Source: Desulfurococcales archaeon
GTDB lineage: Archaea > Thermoproteota > Thermoprotei_A > CAZTBM01 > SZUA-1508
Reading direction: 5' to 3'
NCBI GenBank assembly: GCA_015661855.1
Contig: DQVH01000129.1
Coordinates: 1 to 22,815, forward strand
Length of the DNA: 22,815 nt
Shown here: one piece after another, positions 5,999-12,906 of the stretch
Position numbering within the stretch: position 1 is the stretch's first letter
Layout: each line of letters begins with the position of its first letter
Translations under genes and position numbers: made by a program
Notes under the pieces: model-generated
What the model was told of the DNA's origin: nothing
Seen by the model: the letters and a program-made list of their open reading frames with translations, nothing else
Databases searched by the model: none

Positions 5999-6572
5999 AG
6001 TATAGTATGTCACTTAATGAAAGGAATATTAGAAGTATAAACCCCAGTACTAGCCTTTGTAAGTATTGAAGAGTTATATTTCTTTTGAGAATTAGCTTAT
6101 CGATTACTATTATTAACGTTACAGATCCTATGATAGAGTAGCTTACAATTTTACCCAGTACCAGTGGTAATGCTGAAATGAATATCGCCATACCCTTTTG
6201 CGTTATAGGAGCTGAAATAATACCATTTATGTAAAACATATATGATGGTATAACGGGTATTAGTGCTGAGAAGAAGTCACGAGATGCTACATGTAGTATT
6301 AAATATAATATGTTGTTTAATACTAAACTAATATTACCCTGTGAAATATATGTTAAAGTCTCATTATATATTCTTAATAGAGTACTATTCTCCATATTTT
6401 TACGGATGCTAGCTGTAATCTCCATGTATACATTGACATCATTACATGCTGTGTATGCTCCTAAGAGGAAAGCTATGGTGTATAGTATGGCTAGAAGTAC
6501 CACTACAAGTATAGTTAATACTTGATATCTACTTTCAGCAATAGTTATTTCTACTGGACTCCTTCTACTCAT
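5967..6572 (-). CDS. Multi-pass membrane protein, unknown
   Basis: A 201-residue membrane protein with about five hydrophobic helices: near residues 17-42, 84-96, 103-119, 128-157 and 172-198. Between the first and second is a polar, asparagine-rich stretch (VYMEITASIRKNMENSTLL, then ISQGNISLVLN) with three possible N-glycosylation sequons (NST, NET, NIS). The first two lie wholly in what would be an external loop. The layout weakly recalls SpoIIM/DUF95-type membrane proteins, but I cannot confirm that. It converges on the geranylgeranyl-reductase-like gene with a 32-base overlap, and is divergent from the zinc-finger gene. Confidence 0.6.
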   Translation of the reverse strand: MSRRSPVEITIAESRYQVLTILVVVLLAILYTIAFLLGAYTACNDVNVYMEITASIRKNMENSTLLRIYNETLTYISQGNISLVLNNILYLILHVASRDFFSALIPVIPSYMFYINGIISAPITQKGMAIFISALPLVLGKIVSYSIIGSVTLIIVIDKLILKRNITLQYLQRLVLGFILLIFLSLSDILYSIVADLIVPS

Positions 6573-6659
6573 TATACATTAGACACCCCATTAATGTTTA
6601 AGGAGCTAGTATTTAGTGTACTTTTAACCCTCAGTAAGTGTTGGTGCAAAACTACTACA

Positions 6660-6694
6660 TATAGTTATACTTTTAAATTTAAGTTTAAATTTAG
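6660..6694 (+). promoter_or_regulatory. AT-rich promoter block with a tandem 12-base repeat
   Basis: TTTAAATTTAAG is followed directly by TTTAAATTTAGG, an imperfect tandem repeat carrying two overlapping TATA-like boxes. It lies in the gap between the divergent membrane-protein and zinc-finger genes and probably drives the latter, about 100 bases downstream. Confidence 0.4.
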
Positions 6695-6773
6695 GAGCAA
6701 GTTGATGGAGATTTATGTAAATAAGCTATAAGGTAGCGTGGGTTATGTGTTAACTGTGTATATTATTGTGTTT

Positions 6774-6780
6774 GGAGGGT
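6774..6780 (+). promoter_or_regulatory. Ribosome-binding site deciding the TTG start of the zinc-finger gene
   Basis: GGAGGGT lies eight bases before TTG at 6789. It rules out the longer reading from GTG at 6738, which would place the site within the coding sequence. Confidence 0.6.
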
Positions 6781-6788
6781 TTAATGGT

Positions 6789-7106
6789 TTGACTTTATGT
6801 GAAATATGTGAGAAGAGGGAAAGTGTTTCTACATGTAGGATTTGTGGACGCTATGTATGTTCGCATCATATAGGTGATGATGGTATCTGTAGTGTTTGCC
6901 GTGAAACTCTATGTGAGCGTTGTAGAAGGTATTTATCGATAGGTTACTGTAAGATTTGTGGAAGATACTTGTGTGAAGACTGTTTAGTTCAAGTAACACC
7001 TGTAGAGTATGTATGTAAGGACTGTTACCGCACTTTTAACTCTCGTGTACTCCTACTCTTTCTTCTCCTCACTTACACTCTTTTGCTGCTTCCTTATCTT
7101 CTCTAG
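6789..7106 (+). CDS. Multi-zinc-finger protein with a hydrophobic C-terminal tail
   Basis: A 105-residue protein made of repeated CxxC modules: LCEICEKRESVSTCRICGRYVC, SHHIGDDGICSVCRETLCERC, then GYCKICGRYLCEDC and VCKDC. This resembles B-box or treble-clef-like archaeal zinc proteins, with the 'C-R/K-I-C-G-R-Y-V/L-C' unit present twice (about residues 16-24 and 54-62). About 20 zinc-binding Cys/His residues are present. Such proteins usually mediate protein or nucleic-acid contacts. The last about 18 residues (VLLLFLLLTYTLLLLPYLL) form a perfect membrane anchor. However, this tail is encoded on the strand opposite the lysine/glutamate-rich end of the L13e gene and could be an accident of the overlap. 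The TTG start is fixed by GGAGGGT. Confidence 0.75.
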   Translation: MTLCEICEKRESVSTCRICGRYVCSHHIGDDGICSVCRETLCERCRRYLSIGYCKICGRYLCEDCLVQVTPVEYVCKDCYRTFNSRVLLLFLLLTYTLLLLPYLL

Positions 7107-7334
7107 AAACTCTCTAAGCATTCTAACATTCCATTCATGTTTTGTTTTCCTTCTCTTATCAACGTATAGTCCTAGTTTCATTGCTGTTTTAGGGTCTAAC
7201 CCTACCTCTCTTAACTCTGGTATACTAAATCCTCTACCAACTCTTAATGGTCTCTCTAGACCACCATACCTTATTAGTTTTGGTGGTTTTACAAGTGCTT
7301 TTGGTGGTTCAATTTTTTCACTCTTTTCACTCAT
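7053..7334 (-). CDS. rpl13e: Ribosomal protein L13e (eL13)
   Basis: A 93-residue large-subunit ribosomal protein found in eukaryotes and many crenarchaea but not in most other archaea. The segment RVGRGFSIPELREVGLDPKTA, followed by AMKLGLYVDKRRKTKHEWNV, is the family core ('G-R-G-F-S', 'G-x-x-x-A', 'V-D-x-R-R-x-x-x-x-x-x-N'). The N-terminal ~20 residues are a charged extension rich in Lys, Pro and Glu; the C-terminus is a charged helix. ATG follows a GAGGGGGT ribosome-binding site. It lies 44 bases downstream of the Lrp-like gene on the same strand and may be co-transcribed. Its last 54 bases overlap the zinc-finger gene on the opposite strand. Confidence 0.85.
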   Translation of the reverse strand: MSEKSEKIEPPKALVKPPKLIRYGGLERPLRVGRGFSIPELREVGLDPKTAMKLGLYVDKRRKTKHEWNVRMLREFLEKIRKQQKSVSEEKKE

Positions 7335-7378
7335 AAGTTTACCCCCTCGACACTAGTTTAATCTGTGTTTATAAAGTT

Positions 7379-7840
7379 TTATGGAATTTTTAGTCTAAAA
7401 TCCTCTTTTACAACATTGAAGACTATACTGGTATTTGTTCTCTGTATGTGTGGGTGTAGTAGTATACTTTTTATGAACTTGTTTAACTCACTTATATTAT
7501 GGAATTTAGCTATTATTGCTACATCGAATTCTCCTGTAATATCGTATACTGAGCATACGTTTGGATGTTTAGCTATCTCCCTCTCTACCTCTATTAGGTG
7601 TTTTCCATCAACTTTCGCTAGTATTACTGCTGTTACATCGTAACCTAACTTACTATAGTCTACTATTGCTGTAAACCCCTTTATTATACCTAGTTTAATA
7701 AGCTTCTCAACTCTATTATGGATTGTACTTACTGAAACACCTAACTTGTTAGCTAGTGATCTATAGCTAACTCTAGCATTACTTATCAATTCGGATAGTA
7801 TTTCAAGATCTATACTATCAATTTTTAACTCCTGCTTCAA
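7379..7840 (-). CDS. Lrp/AsnC-family transcriptional regulator
   Basis: A 153-residue regulator of the 'feast/famine' family. Residues about 6-60 form the helix-turn-helix (LEILSELISNARVSYRSLAN, then LGVSVSTIHNRVEKLIKLGI). Residues 65-150 form the ligand-binding RAM domain (VTAVILAKVDG, then VCSVYDITGEFDVAIIAKF). Such proteins bind DNA as multimers and respond to amino acids. The start is TTG, five bases after GTGAT, with a TATATAAAAATATA element on the minus strand about 27-40 bases before it. It diverges from the DUF211 gene across a 95-base shared promoter region and lies upstream of the L13e gene. Its targets are unknown; self-regulation is usual for the family. Confidence 0.92.
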   Translation of the reverse strand: MKQELKIDSIDLEILSELISNARVSYRSLANKLGVSVSTIHNRVEKLIKLGIIKGFTAIVDYSKLGYDVTAVILAKVDGKHLIEVEREIAKHPNVCSVYDITGEFDVAIIAKFHNISELNKFIKSILLHPHIQRTNTSIVFNVVKEDFRLKIP

Positions 7841-7865
7841 GACTTATCACACTAAACATGTTACA

Positions 7866-7892
7866 CTATATTTTTATATAAAGTTTAAAAGT
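7866..7892. promoter_or_regulatory. Divergent promoter between Lrp-like and DUF211 genes
   Basis: The block holds a TATATTTTTATATA near-palindrome serving the minus strand (Lrp) and AGTTTAAAAGT serving the plus strand (DUF211). Each lies at a suitable distance from its gene's start. Lrp-family proteins often bind such divergent regions. Confidence 0.5.
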
Positions 7893-7935
7893 AAATATTA
7901 CATCAATAATTGATTAGGAGGGAGCCTCTCAGGAA

Positions 7936-8235
7936 ATGAAGTCGAGTATTAGGAGACTGGTATTAGATGTTCTTAAGCCATTAAAGGAGCCATCAATAGT
8001 TGATATGGCTAGAGCACTAGCTGAACTTAAGGGTGTTTCTGGAGTCAATATTACTGTAAACGATGTAGATGTTGAGACAATGGGTCTAATAATAACTATT
8101 GAAGGTGACGATATAGACTTTGAACAAGTTAAGAAAATTATTAGTGATATGGGTGCAGTAATACATAGTGTAGACCAGGTTATTGTAGGTAGTAAAGTTG
8201 TTGAAACAGTTTATACACCAACTACACGACAGTAG
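7936..8235 (+). CDS. DUF211 family protein
   Basis: A 99-residue protein clearly of the DUF211 family: IRRLVLDVLKPLKEPSIVDMA, then GVSGVNITVNDVDVETMGLI, TIEGDDIDFEQVKKII and GAVIHSVDQVIVG. The family has a small ferredoxin-like alpha/beta fold and no established function; a structure of a homologue suggests a ligand- or metal-binding oligomer. ATG is preceded by GGAGGGAG 12 bases upstream and a second weak AGGA closer in. It diverges from the Lrp-like regulator and is followed after 15 bases by the tRNA thiolase gene, so those two are probably co-transcribed. Confidence 0.9.
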   Translation: MKSSIRRLVLDVLKPLKEPSIVDMARALAELKGVSGVNITVNDVDVETMGLIITIEGDDIDFEQVKKIISDMGAVIHSVDQVIVGSKVVETVYTPTTRQ

Positions 8236-8250
8236 TGAGTGTGATTAAAA

Positions 8251-9207
8251 ATAGTACTATGTAATGTATGCCAGTTTAGAGAAGCTGAAGTATACATTAA
8301 ACATTTAAAGTTGAAAGTGTGTAGATACTGCTTCATAAATAGTGTTAGAGAGCGTGTTATAAATGAGATAAAAAGGTATAATATGGTAGACTCTAGTGAC
8401 ACTATTGCTATGGGTATTTCTGGAGGTAAGGATAGCTTTGTCCTACTTGATATTATGTCTGAAATATACGACCCTGATAAACTAGTAGCAATAACTATTA
8501 TTGAGGGTATTACAGGGTATAATAGAGTTGAAGAGGTTGAGCAGATTAAAAGGCTAACTAGGGAGAGAGGAGTAGACCATATTATTACATCTTTTAAGGA
8601 GGAAGTAGGCTTTACCCTTGAAGAGCTTGTTAGTAGAGCTATGAGGATGAGAGTTAATGAGAGTCCATGTACATTCTGTGGTGTTATTAGGAGGAGAATA
8701 CTCAATATTACCGCTAGAAATATTGGAGCAACAAAGACTGCAACAGCTCATAATCTAGACGATGAAGTTCAAACACTAATACTAAACCTAGTTAAGTGTG
8801 AATGGGATAAACTAGTAAGAAACCATCCTAAATCACCTAAACCACATGAGAAATTTGTTTACAAAATTAAGCCTTTGAGGAAAGTGTATGAGTGGGAGAC
8901 TGCACTCTACGCTTACTATAAGGGTTTTAGATTTCAGGAGGTCGAATGCCCCTATATCAGGTTTAGACCTACACTAAGAGCTAAAATACGAGACTACATA
9001 TACCTACTTGAATCTATCGAGCCAGGTATTCTACTAAGGCTACTCAACTACTATGATAGAGTTATTGAGGAAAAGCTTCTAAGTAGGATGAGTAGCGTAA
9101 AGCTACCATCATGTATTTACTGTGGTGAACCTACAGCTACTGGTAGAAATATATGTAAAACTTGTGAACTACTAGAGAAAATAGGGTTAAAGTTTAAATC
9201 GATATAG
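8251..9207 (+). CDS. tRNA 2-thiolation protein, TtuA/Ncs6 family, apparent ATA start
   Basis: An adenylating thiolase of the TtcA/TtuA/Ncs6 group that makes 2-thiouridine in tRNA. The PP-loop GISGGKDS activates the tRNA base. ESPCTFCGVIRRR (C140, C143) with VECPY (C233) supplies the three cysteines for a [4Fe-4S] cluster. TAHNLDDEVQT is the conserved ATPase segment. C288, C291, C302 and C305 form the C-terminal zinc finger. The first usual start codon, TTG at 8311, would cut off half of the N-terminal zinc finger. The upstream frame supplies it exactly: CNVC (C4, C7), paired with CRYC (C24, C27). No ATG, GTG or TTG exists there; ATA at 8251, five bases after GTGAT, is the best initiator, giving 318 residues. 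Which uridine (position 34 or 54) is modified cannot be told. Confidence 0.88.
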   Translation: MVLCNVCQFREAEVYIKHLKLKVCRYCFINSVRERVINEIKRYNMVDSSDTIAMGISGGKDSFVLLDIMSEIYDPDKLVAITIIEGITGYNRVEEVEQIKRLTRERGVDHIITSFKEEVGFTLEELVSRAMRMRVNESPCTFCGVIRRRILNITARNIGATKTATAHNLDDEVQTLILNLVKCEWDKLVRNHPKSPKPHEKFVYKIKPLRKVYEWETALYAYYKGFRFQEVECPYIRFRPTLRAKIRDYIYLLESIEPGILLRLLNYYDRVIEEKLLSRMSSVKLPSCIYCGEPTATGRNICKTCELLEKIGLKFKSI

Positions 9208-9217
9208 TGTTAGCTAG

Positions 9218-9550
9218 TTAAACTATTTTGGCTCCAGGCTCCGGCTCGCCATCAACTGTTAATATGTATGGTCTTCCACTCCTATCTTCAGCAGCTAATA
9301 GCATTCCCTGACTCACATACCCTCTTATCTTCTTTGGCTTAAGGTTAGCTACAACTATAATTCTACGTCCTATAAGATCTTCCGGTTTATAGTATTCCCC
9401 TATACCAGCTATTATCTGTCTCTCACCTAACTCTCCCAAGTCTACTAGTAATCTTACCAGCTTAGTACCGGTAATTACTTCAGCTTCTTTAACAAGACCA
9501 ACTCTTAAATCTACTTTCATAAACTCATCTATAGTTATCTCACTAGACAT
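9218..9550 (-). CDS. metG2: Methionyl-tRNA synthetase beta subunit (tRNA-binding domain)
   Basis: A 110-residue OB-fold protein of the EMAP-II/Trbp111 type, free-standing in many archaea. It binds tRNA and raises the affinity of the catalytic MetRS. Motifs: IDEFMKVDLRVGLVKEAEVI, KLVRLLVDLG, RQIIAGIGEYY, IVVVANLKPKKIRGYVSQGM ('N-L-x-P-x-x-x-x-G-x-x-S-x-G-M') and a closing GEPEPGAKIV. An upstream ATG at 9598 would add 16 atypical residues. I chose ATG at 9550 because a near-perfect GGAGGTGGGAG lies six bases before it. The catalytic MetRS at 16498-18207 lacks this domain, so the two halves are encoded about 7 kb apart. Confidence 0.9.
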   Translation of the reverse strand: MSSEITIDEFMKVDLRVGLVKEAEVITGTKLVRLLVDLGELGERQIIAGIGEYYKPEDLIGRRIIVVANLKPKKIRGYVSQGMLLAAEDRSGRPYILTVDGEPEPGAKIV

Positions 9551-9556
9551 TGTAAA

Positions 9557-9567
9557 CTCCCACCTCC
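9557..9567 (-). promoter_or_regulatory. Ribosome-binding site of the MetRS beta gene
   Basis: GGAGGTGGGAG on the minus strand, six bases before ATG 9550. It is the strongest match to GGAGGTGATC in the window and fixes the shorter start. Confidence 0.7.
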
Positions 9568-9656
9568 ACATATACTGTAACTTATTCTGTCTTCTCAATG
9601 TATTTTAACTTTATTTCTAGGTTTGTAGAATTTAGTAGAATGGTGTATAGTGTTTA

Positions 9657-10268
9657 ATGGAAGTAGTAGTTGATGAAAGTATTTGGAATTTAAGAAAGGT
9701 AGAGTTTCTTAAGAGGATTAAGAGGGATTTGGAGATAGGCTACTTTGATAGAGAAATACTCAACTTAATAATGCTAATTAACAGTTTCGACTTTGCCTAT
9801 ACTACTAGTTCTTGTAGTGGTAGAATAGTTGTATATGAGGGGTCAGCACCATGGTTTACAGGTGATATTAGAATTCTATATAAAACTCATAGTGGGATAG
9901 AGTTTAATACACTTAAACAGGTTATGAGTAAAGCTTGTAATGTATGGTTAAGTTTACAACCACCTATAATTCATATAAACTTTAAGAGGCTAGATTTAGC
10001 TGTAAAAATACTTAATGACGTAAGGAATATAGGTTTCAAACATAGTGGTATAATAAGTATTTCACCTCGTGGTATAGTTGTTCAGTTAAGATCAACTGAG
10101 CATCTAGATTTACCGTTAAAAATTAATGGGAAACCTGTTTATACAGATGATTTACTGAGTAAGATAGTGTCTATGGTTAATAGTATTCTTGTAAGGAGTA
10201 AGTTAAAACTTAAACTACTTGAGGAGTATTTTAGGGAGTTTAAAAGAGCTCTTGAACGTAACATTTAA
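9657..10268 (+). CDS. taw3: tRNA wybutosine-synthesising protein 3 (TYW3/Taw3)
   Basis: A 203-residue methyltransferase-like protein of the TYW3 family. It acts on the tricyclic wyosine base at G37 of tRNA-Phe, methylating N4 of yW-86 in eukaryotes and the equivalent intermediate in archaea. Diagnostic segments: INSFDFAYTTSSCSGRIVVY (the 'T-S-S-C-S-G-R' signature, about residues 49-57), then WLSLQPPIIHI and FKHSGIISISPRGIVVQLRS. ATG is preceded only by a weak GGTG. Nearby on the other strand is a Trm5/TYW2-type methyltransferase of the same pathway, and the tRNA thiolase and MetRS beta gene are adjacent, making a tRNA-centred neighbourhood. Confidence 0.9.
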   Translation: MEVVVDESIWNLRKVEFLKRIKRDLEIGYFDREILNLIMLINSFDFAYTTSSCSGRIVVYEGSAPWFTGDIRILYKTHSGIEFNTLKQVMSKACNVWLSLQPPIIHINFKRLDLAVKILNDVRNIGFKHSGIISISPRGIVVQLRSTEHLDLPLKINGKPVYTDDLLSKIVSMVNSILVRSKLKLKLLEEYFREFKRALERNI

Positions 10269-10329
10269 AGTTTATATAATAATACACCCTTCTTAAACTA
10301 GGATAGTGTAGTAAAGGGTGATGGTGGGT

Positions 10330-11481
10330 ATGGTTGTACTTGAAAAAATTAAACCTGCAAGTACTGGTCAGGAGGAGTTAATTAGTGCTCTTAAGAGTAA
10401 GGATTACGATATTGTTGGTGTATTTGGCCCAACAGGTACTGGTAAGAGTTTACTCTCAGTAGCTTACGGTATTGATGCTGTACTTTCAGGTGACTATGAG
10501 AGGTTTATTATCTGTAGACCTGTAGTAGATATTGTTACTGGTAGAGAGATTACATCTGCTGATATCGGTGACTTCTACTATAAACTTGCATCAGCATATC
10601 TTAGAGATATACTTTCAGGATTTATTGAGTGGAGTAAAGTTGAAGAGCTGATAAGTAAGGGTAAAGTTGCTATAGCTGATAGCCACTACCTTAGAGGTAG
10701 AACATTCGATAATACAGTAATATTCCTTGATGATGCTCAAAGCATACCACCAGAGATATCACTAGAAGCACTAATGAGGATTGGTAACAATAGTAAGTTT
10801 ATCATTGCTGGTGATCCTGTATTTCAAAAGGATCCTAGAATTGAAAAGGATGGAGCAACTATACTAAGGGAGATACTACTAGGTGAAGAGAAAGCTAAAG
10901 TTATAGATTTAGGTTTAAAGGATATTGTAAGACCTGGTGCACGTAGAGGTATAAAACTATTATTAGAGGCTAGAATGAGGAAGAGAGTACTAAGTGAAAC
11001 AGAAAACACAATACTTGATAGTATTAGAGTTCACGCACCAGATGCAGATGTAGTTACAGTAGTTGAGTTCATTAATGAAAAGAAGAAATTTGAAATACAG
11101 TCAGAACATACACCTGATGCTCTAATCATTGCTAAAGAGGGGCATTTAGGTAGAGTTGTAGGTAGAGGTGGTGAGAGAATAAATAAAGTTGAGGAGGAGG
11201 TTCAACTTAAACTTAGAGCTATAGAGTTAACTCTAGACTTTAGAGAAATTATTAGAGCTATACATCCAGTATCATGGATACACAAACACGTTGTAGAAGC
11301 TGATTTCGCTGGACCACTAATAGCATTTAAGGTTAGGAGTTCAGAGTTTGGACCATTTGTTGGCCAGAAGGGATTCTATGTTAAGTTTATTGATGCTGTA
11401 TTGAGGAAACTTATTGGTGTTGGTGCTAGAGCTGTAGAAGTAGAGACTCCCGAGAAACCTACGAGAAGGAGAAGAAGGTAA
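10330..11481 (+). CDS. PhoH-like ATPase with C-terminal KH domains
   Basis: A 383-residue protein. Residues about 1-210 form a PhoH-type P-loop NTPase related to RNA helicase cores: FGPTGTGKSLL (Walker A), FIICRPVVD, VIFLDDAQ (Walker B) and KFIIAGDPVFQ (motif III-like). The C-terminal third has KH-type RNA-binding motifs: LGRVVGRGGERINKVEEEV with a GRGG loop, and GPFVGQKGFYVKFID with a GQKG loop in a second, degenerate copy. It ends in a basic tail (RRRRR). A role in ATP-dependent RNA remodelling or RNA processing is inferred; archaeal members are uncharacterised. GTG 10318 and ATG 10321 are also in frame. GGTGAT placed six bases before ATG 10330 favours the latter. Confidence 0.85.
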   Translation: MVVLEKIKPASTGQEELISALKSKDYDIVGVFGPTGTGKSLLSVAYGIDAVLSGDYERFIICRPVVDIVTGREITSADIGDFYYKLASAYLRDILSGFIEWSKVEELISKGKVAIADSHYLRGRTFDNTVIFLDDAQSIPPEISLEALMRIGNNSKFIIAGDPVFQKDPRIEKDGATILREILLGEEKAKVIDLGLKDIVRPGARRGIKLLLEARMRKRVLSETENTILDSIRVHAPDADVVTVVEFINEKKKFEIQSEHTPDALIIAKEGHLGRVVGRGGERINKVEEEVQLKLRAIELTLDFREIIRAIHPVSWIHKHVVEADFAGPLIAFKVRSSEFGPFVGQKGFYVKFIDAVLRKLIGVGARAVEVETPEKPTRRRRR

Positions 11482-11484
11482 AGT

Positions 11485-12324
11485 TTACTCCTTTAACACT
11501 CTATAATCCAATACTACCTGGTACTTTCTAGGCCCAACACTTCTAACAATACGTGCCCCTAATAACTCAGCTTTAACATTCATTTCATTAAATGCCTTAA
11601 TGTATATTTTGTTAACTTTGTCTATCGGGTTTTCGTTAGACATAGCTTTCGTAAACTCATAGACATGTATTACTCCTTCACGATTTAATGCTTTAATAGC
11701 ATAAATTAAGTATTTAAATGCTAACTCTGGTAGGGGCATTAGTACACGGCTAGCTATATTGGTTAATTTTTCCTCAATAACTTTAGCTGCATCACCTAAT
11801 ATTGGTACAACTATGTCTTCAACTTTGTTTAGTTTTACATTTTCAACCATGTAATGGTATGCATACGGATTTATATCTATAGAGTAGACTTTTCTAGGTT
11901 TTGCATGTTTAGCTATAATTATTGAGAATAATCCTGCTCCAGCAAACATGTTTACTACGACTTCACCCTCTCTAACCTGTCTAGCTATTCTAATATGTTC
12001 ATATCCTAGAGCCGGAGATATGTAGACTTTAGTTATATCTATTTTGAATAGACATCCATACTCTTTATACACTGTTTCACTCTTTCTTACACCAGCTAAA
12101 TGTATAAACTCTCTCAATCTATACCTACCACTAACTGGAGTTATAGCACACCAAACAGATTTAATGTAGGGTAGCTCGCTGATTATTCTTTCAGCTAAAG
12201 GTTTTAACTCTTCAACTGTAAGGTTAAATGGCTTCCTAATAATAGCTATATCTCCTAGTATTTCTAGTCTCCTCCACACTCTATCAGCTTTCTCTCCTAA
12301 GACATCTCTAGCTATTCTCCTCAT
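11485..12324 (-). CDS. Trm5/TYW2-family tRNA G37 methyl- or aminocarboxypropyl-transferase
   Basis: A 279-residue AdoMet-dependent enzyme acting on G37 of tRNA, in the m1G37/wyosine route. LEILGDIAIIRKP opens the D2 domain. VVVNMFAGAGLFSIIIAKHA is the AdoMet-binding loop, VYSIDINPYAYHYMVENVKLN holds the acidic ribose-binding residue and the 'E-N-x-x-L-N' motif, and SRVLMPLPELAFKYL replaces the usual Trm5 'NLP' with PLP. The D1 domain of classical Trm5 is absent, and the length fits archaeal TYW2 (Taw2) or short Trm5 forms. So methylation, acp transfer or the bifunctional Taw22 type are all possible. ATG 12324 follows GGAGG; an ATG 18 bases upstream is less likely. The gene converges tail-to-tail with the PhoH-KH gene. 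Confidence 0.82.
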   Translation of the reverse strand: MRRIARDVLGEKADRVWRRLEILGDIAIIRKPFNLTVEELKPLAERIISELPYIKSVWCAITPVSGRYRLREFIHLAGVRKSETVYKEYGCLFKIDITKVYISPALGYEHIRIARQVREGEVVVNMFAGAGLFSIIIAKHAKPRKVYSIDINPYAYHYMVENVKLNKVEDIVVPILGDAAKVIEEKLTNIASRVLMPLPELAFKYLIYAIKALNREGVIHVYEFTKAMSNENPIDKVNKIYIKAFNEMNVKAELLGARIVRSVGPRKYQVVLDYRVLKE

Positions 12325-12465
12325 TAACCCTCCTTTAACCATATACTATCTACCACTCAGTTCAAGTTCCTAGTATACTTTTATCTATAAAGATATTAGG
12401 GTGTTATTGAGAGTTGTATAATTGATAATTGAGTGTTAAGTTTGGTGTGGGGTTGAGTTTATAGG

Positions 12466-12903
12466 TTGAGAAAGGTGTATGTCGCATGGAATAGTAAGGG
12501 TAGGTATGGCCTACTATTCTCATTTAGAGGTGAAGCTTTAACTATTGCAGCATATAATCTCACATTAACATTAAATCCTAGAGGAGTAGATATTGCAACT
12601 AGTATTAGGGATTTAAAAGTGTATAATGTTGGTAAAAGAAAGTATACCTACATCTACTTTAACGAGCTAGTTAAACCCCTACCTACAGGTAGAAGTGATA
12701 TTACTGATAGAGCGTTTATTTCTGGATTCGAAATAGTAGTAACACACATAAACGGTAATAACTATCTTACAGTAGTTACTCCTGGAAGCTGGCTATACAA
12801 TTATATTGTTTTAGCTGACGATACATTACTTATTGAAATGTCTGGTAAGAGGGATGTGTATTTCGAGAAACTAGTAGACGAGGTAGTAGTACACATAGTC
12901 TAG
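12466..12903 (+). CDS. Uncharacterised protein, mostly beta
   Basis: A 145-residue protein I do not recognise. It alternates short hydrophobic strands with polar turns throughout (RKVYVAWNSKGRYGLLFSF, then EALTIAAYNLTLTLNPRG, YTYIYFNELVKPLP, FEIVVTHINGNNYLTVVT), suggesting a beta-sandwich or barrel. There are no cysteines, signal peptide or membrane helix. The start is TTG at 12466, preceded by GGTTGAG; the gap to the Trm5-like gene, which diverges, is about 140 bases and AT-rich. Its stop lies three bases from the convergent amidohydrolase stop. It is probably cytoplasmic, of unknown role. Confidence 0.6.
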   Translation: MRKVYVAWNSKGRYGLLFSFRGEALTIAAYNLTLTLNPRGVDIATSIRDLKVYNVGKRKYTYIYFNELVKPLPTGRSDITDRAFISGFEIVVTHINGNNYLTVVTPGSWLYNYIVLADDTLLIEMSGKRDVYFEKLVDEVVVHIV

Positions 12904-12906
12904 TGT

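Noticed and set aside
6738..6788. Longer start of the zinc-finger gene at GTG 6738
   Set aside because: GGAGGGT at 6774-6780 would fall inside the coding sequence, and the added residues are hydrophobic and unlike the zinc module.
7009..7356. Plus-strand open frame across the L13e region
   Set aside because: It is antisense to the L13e gene; the serine/leucine/phenylalanine-rich product is what lysine/arginine codons give when read backwards.
8211..8705. Minus-strand open frame of 164 codons
   Set aside because: It is the shadow of the tRNA thiolase gene, whose motifs are unmistakable on the plus strand.
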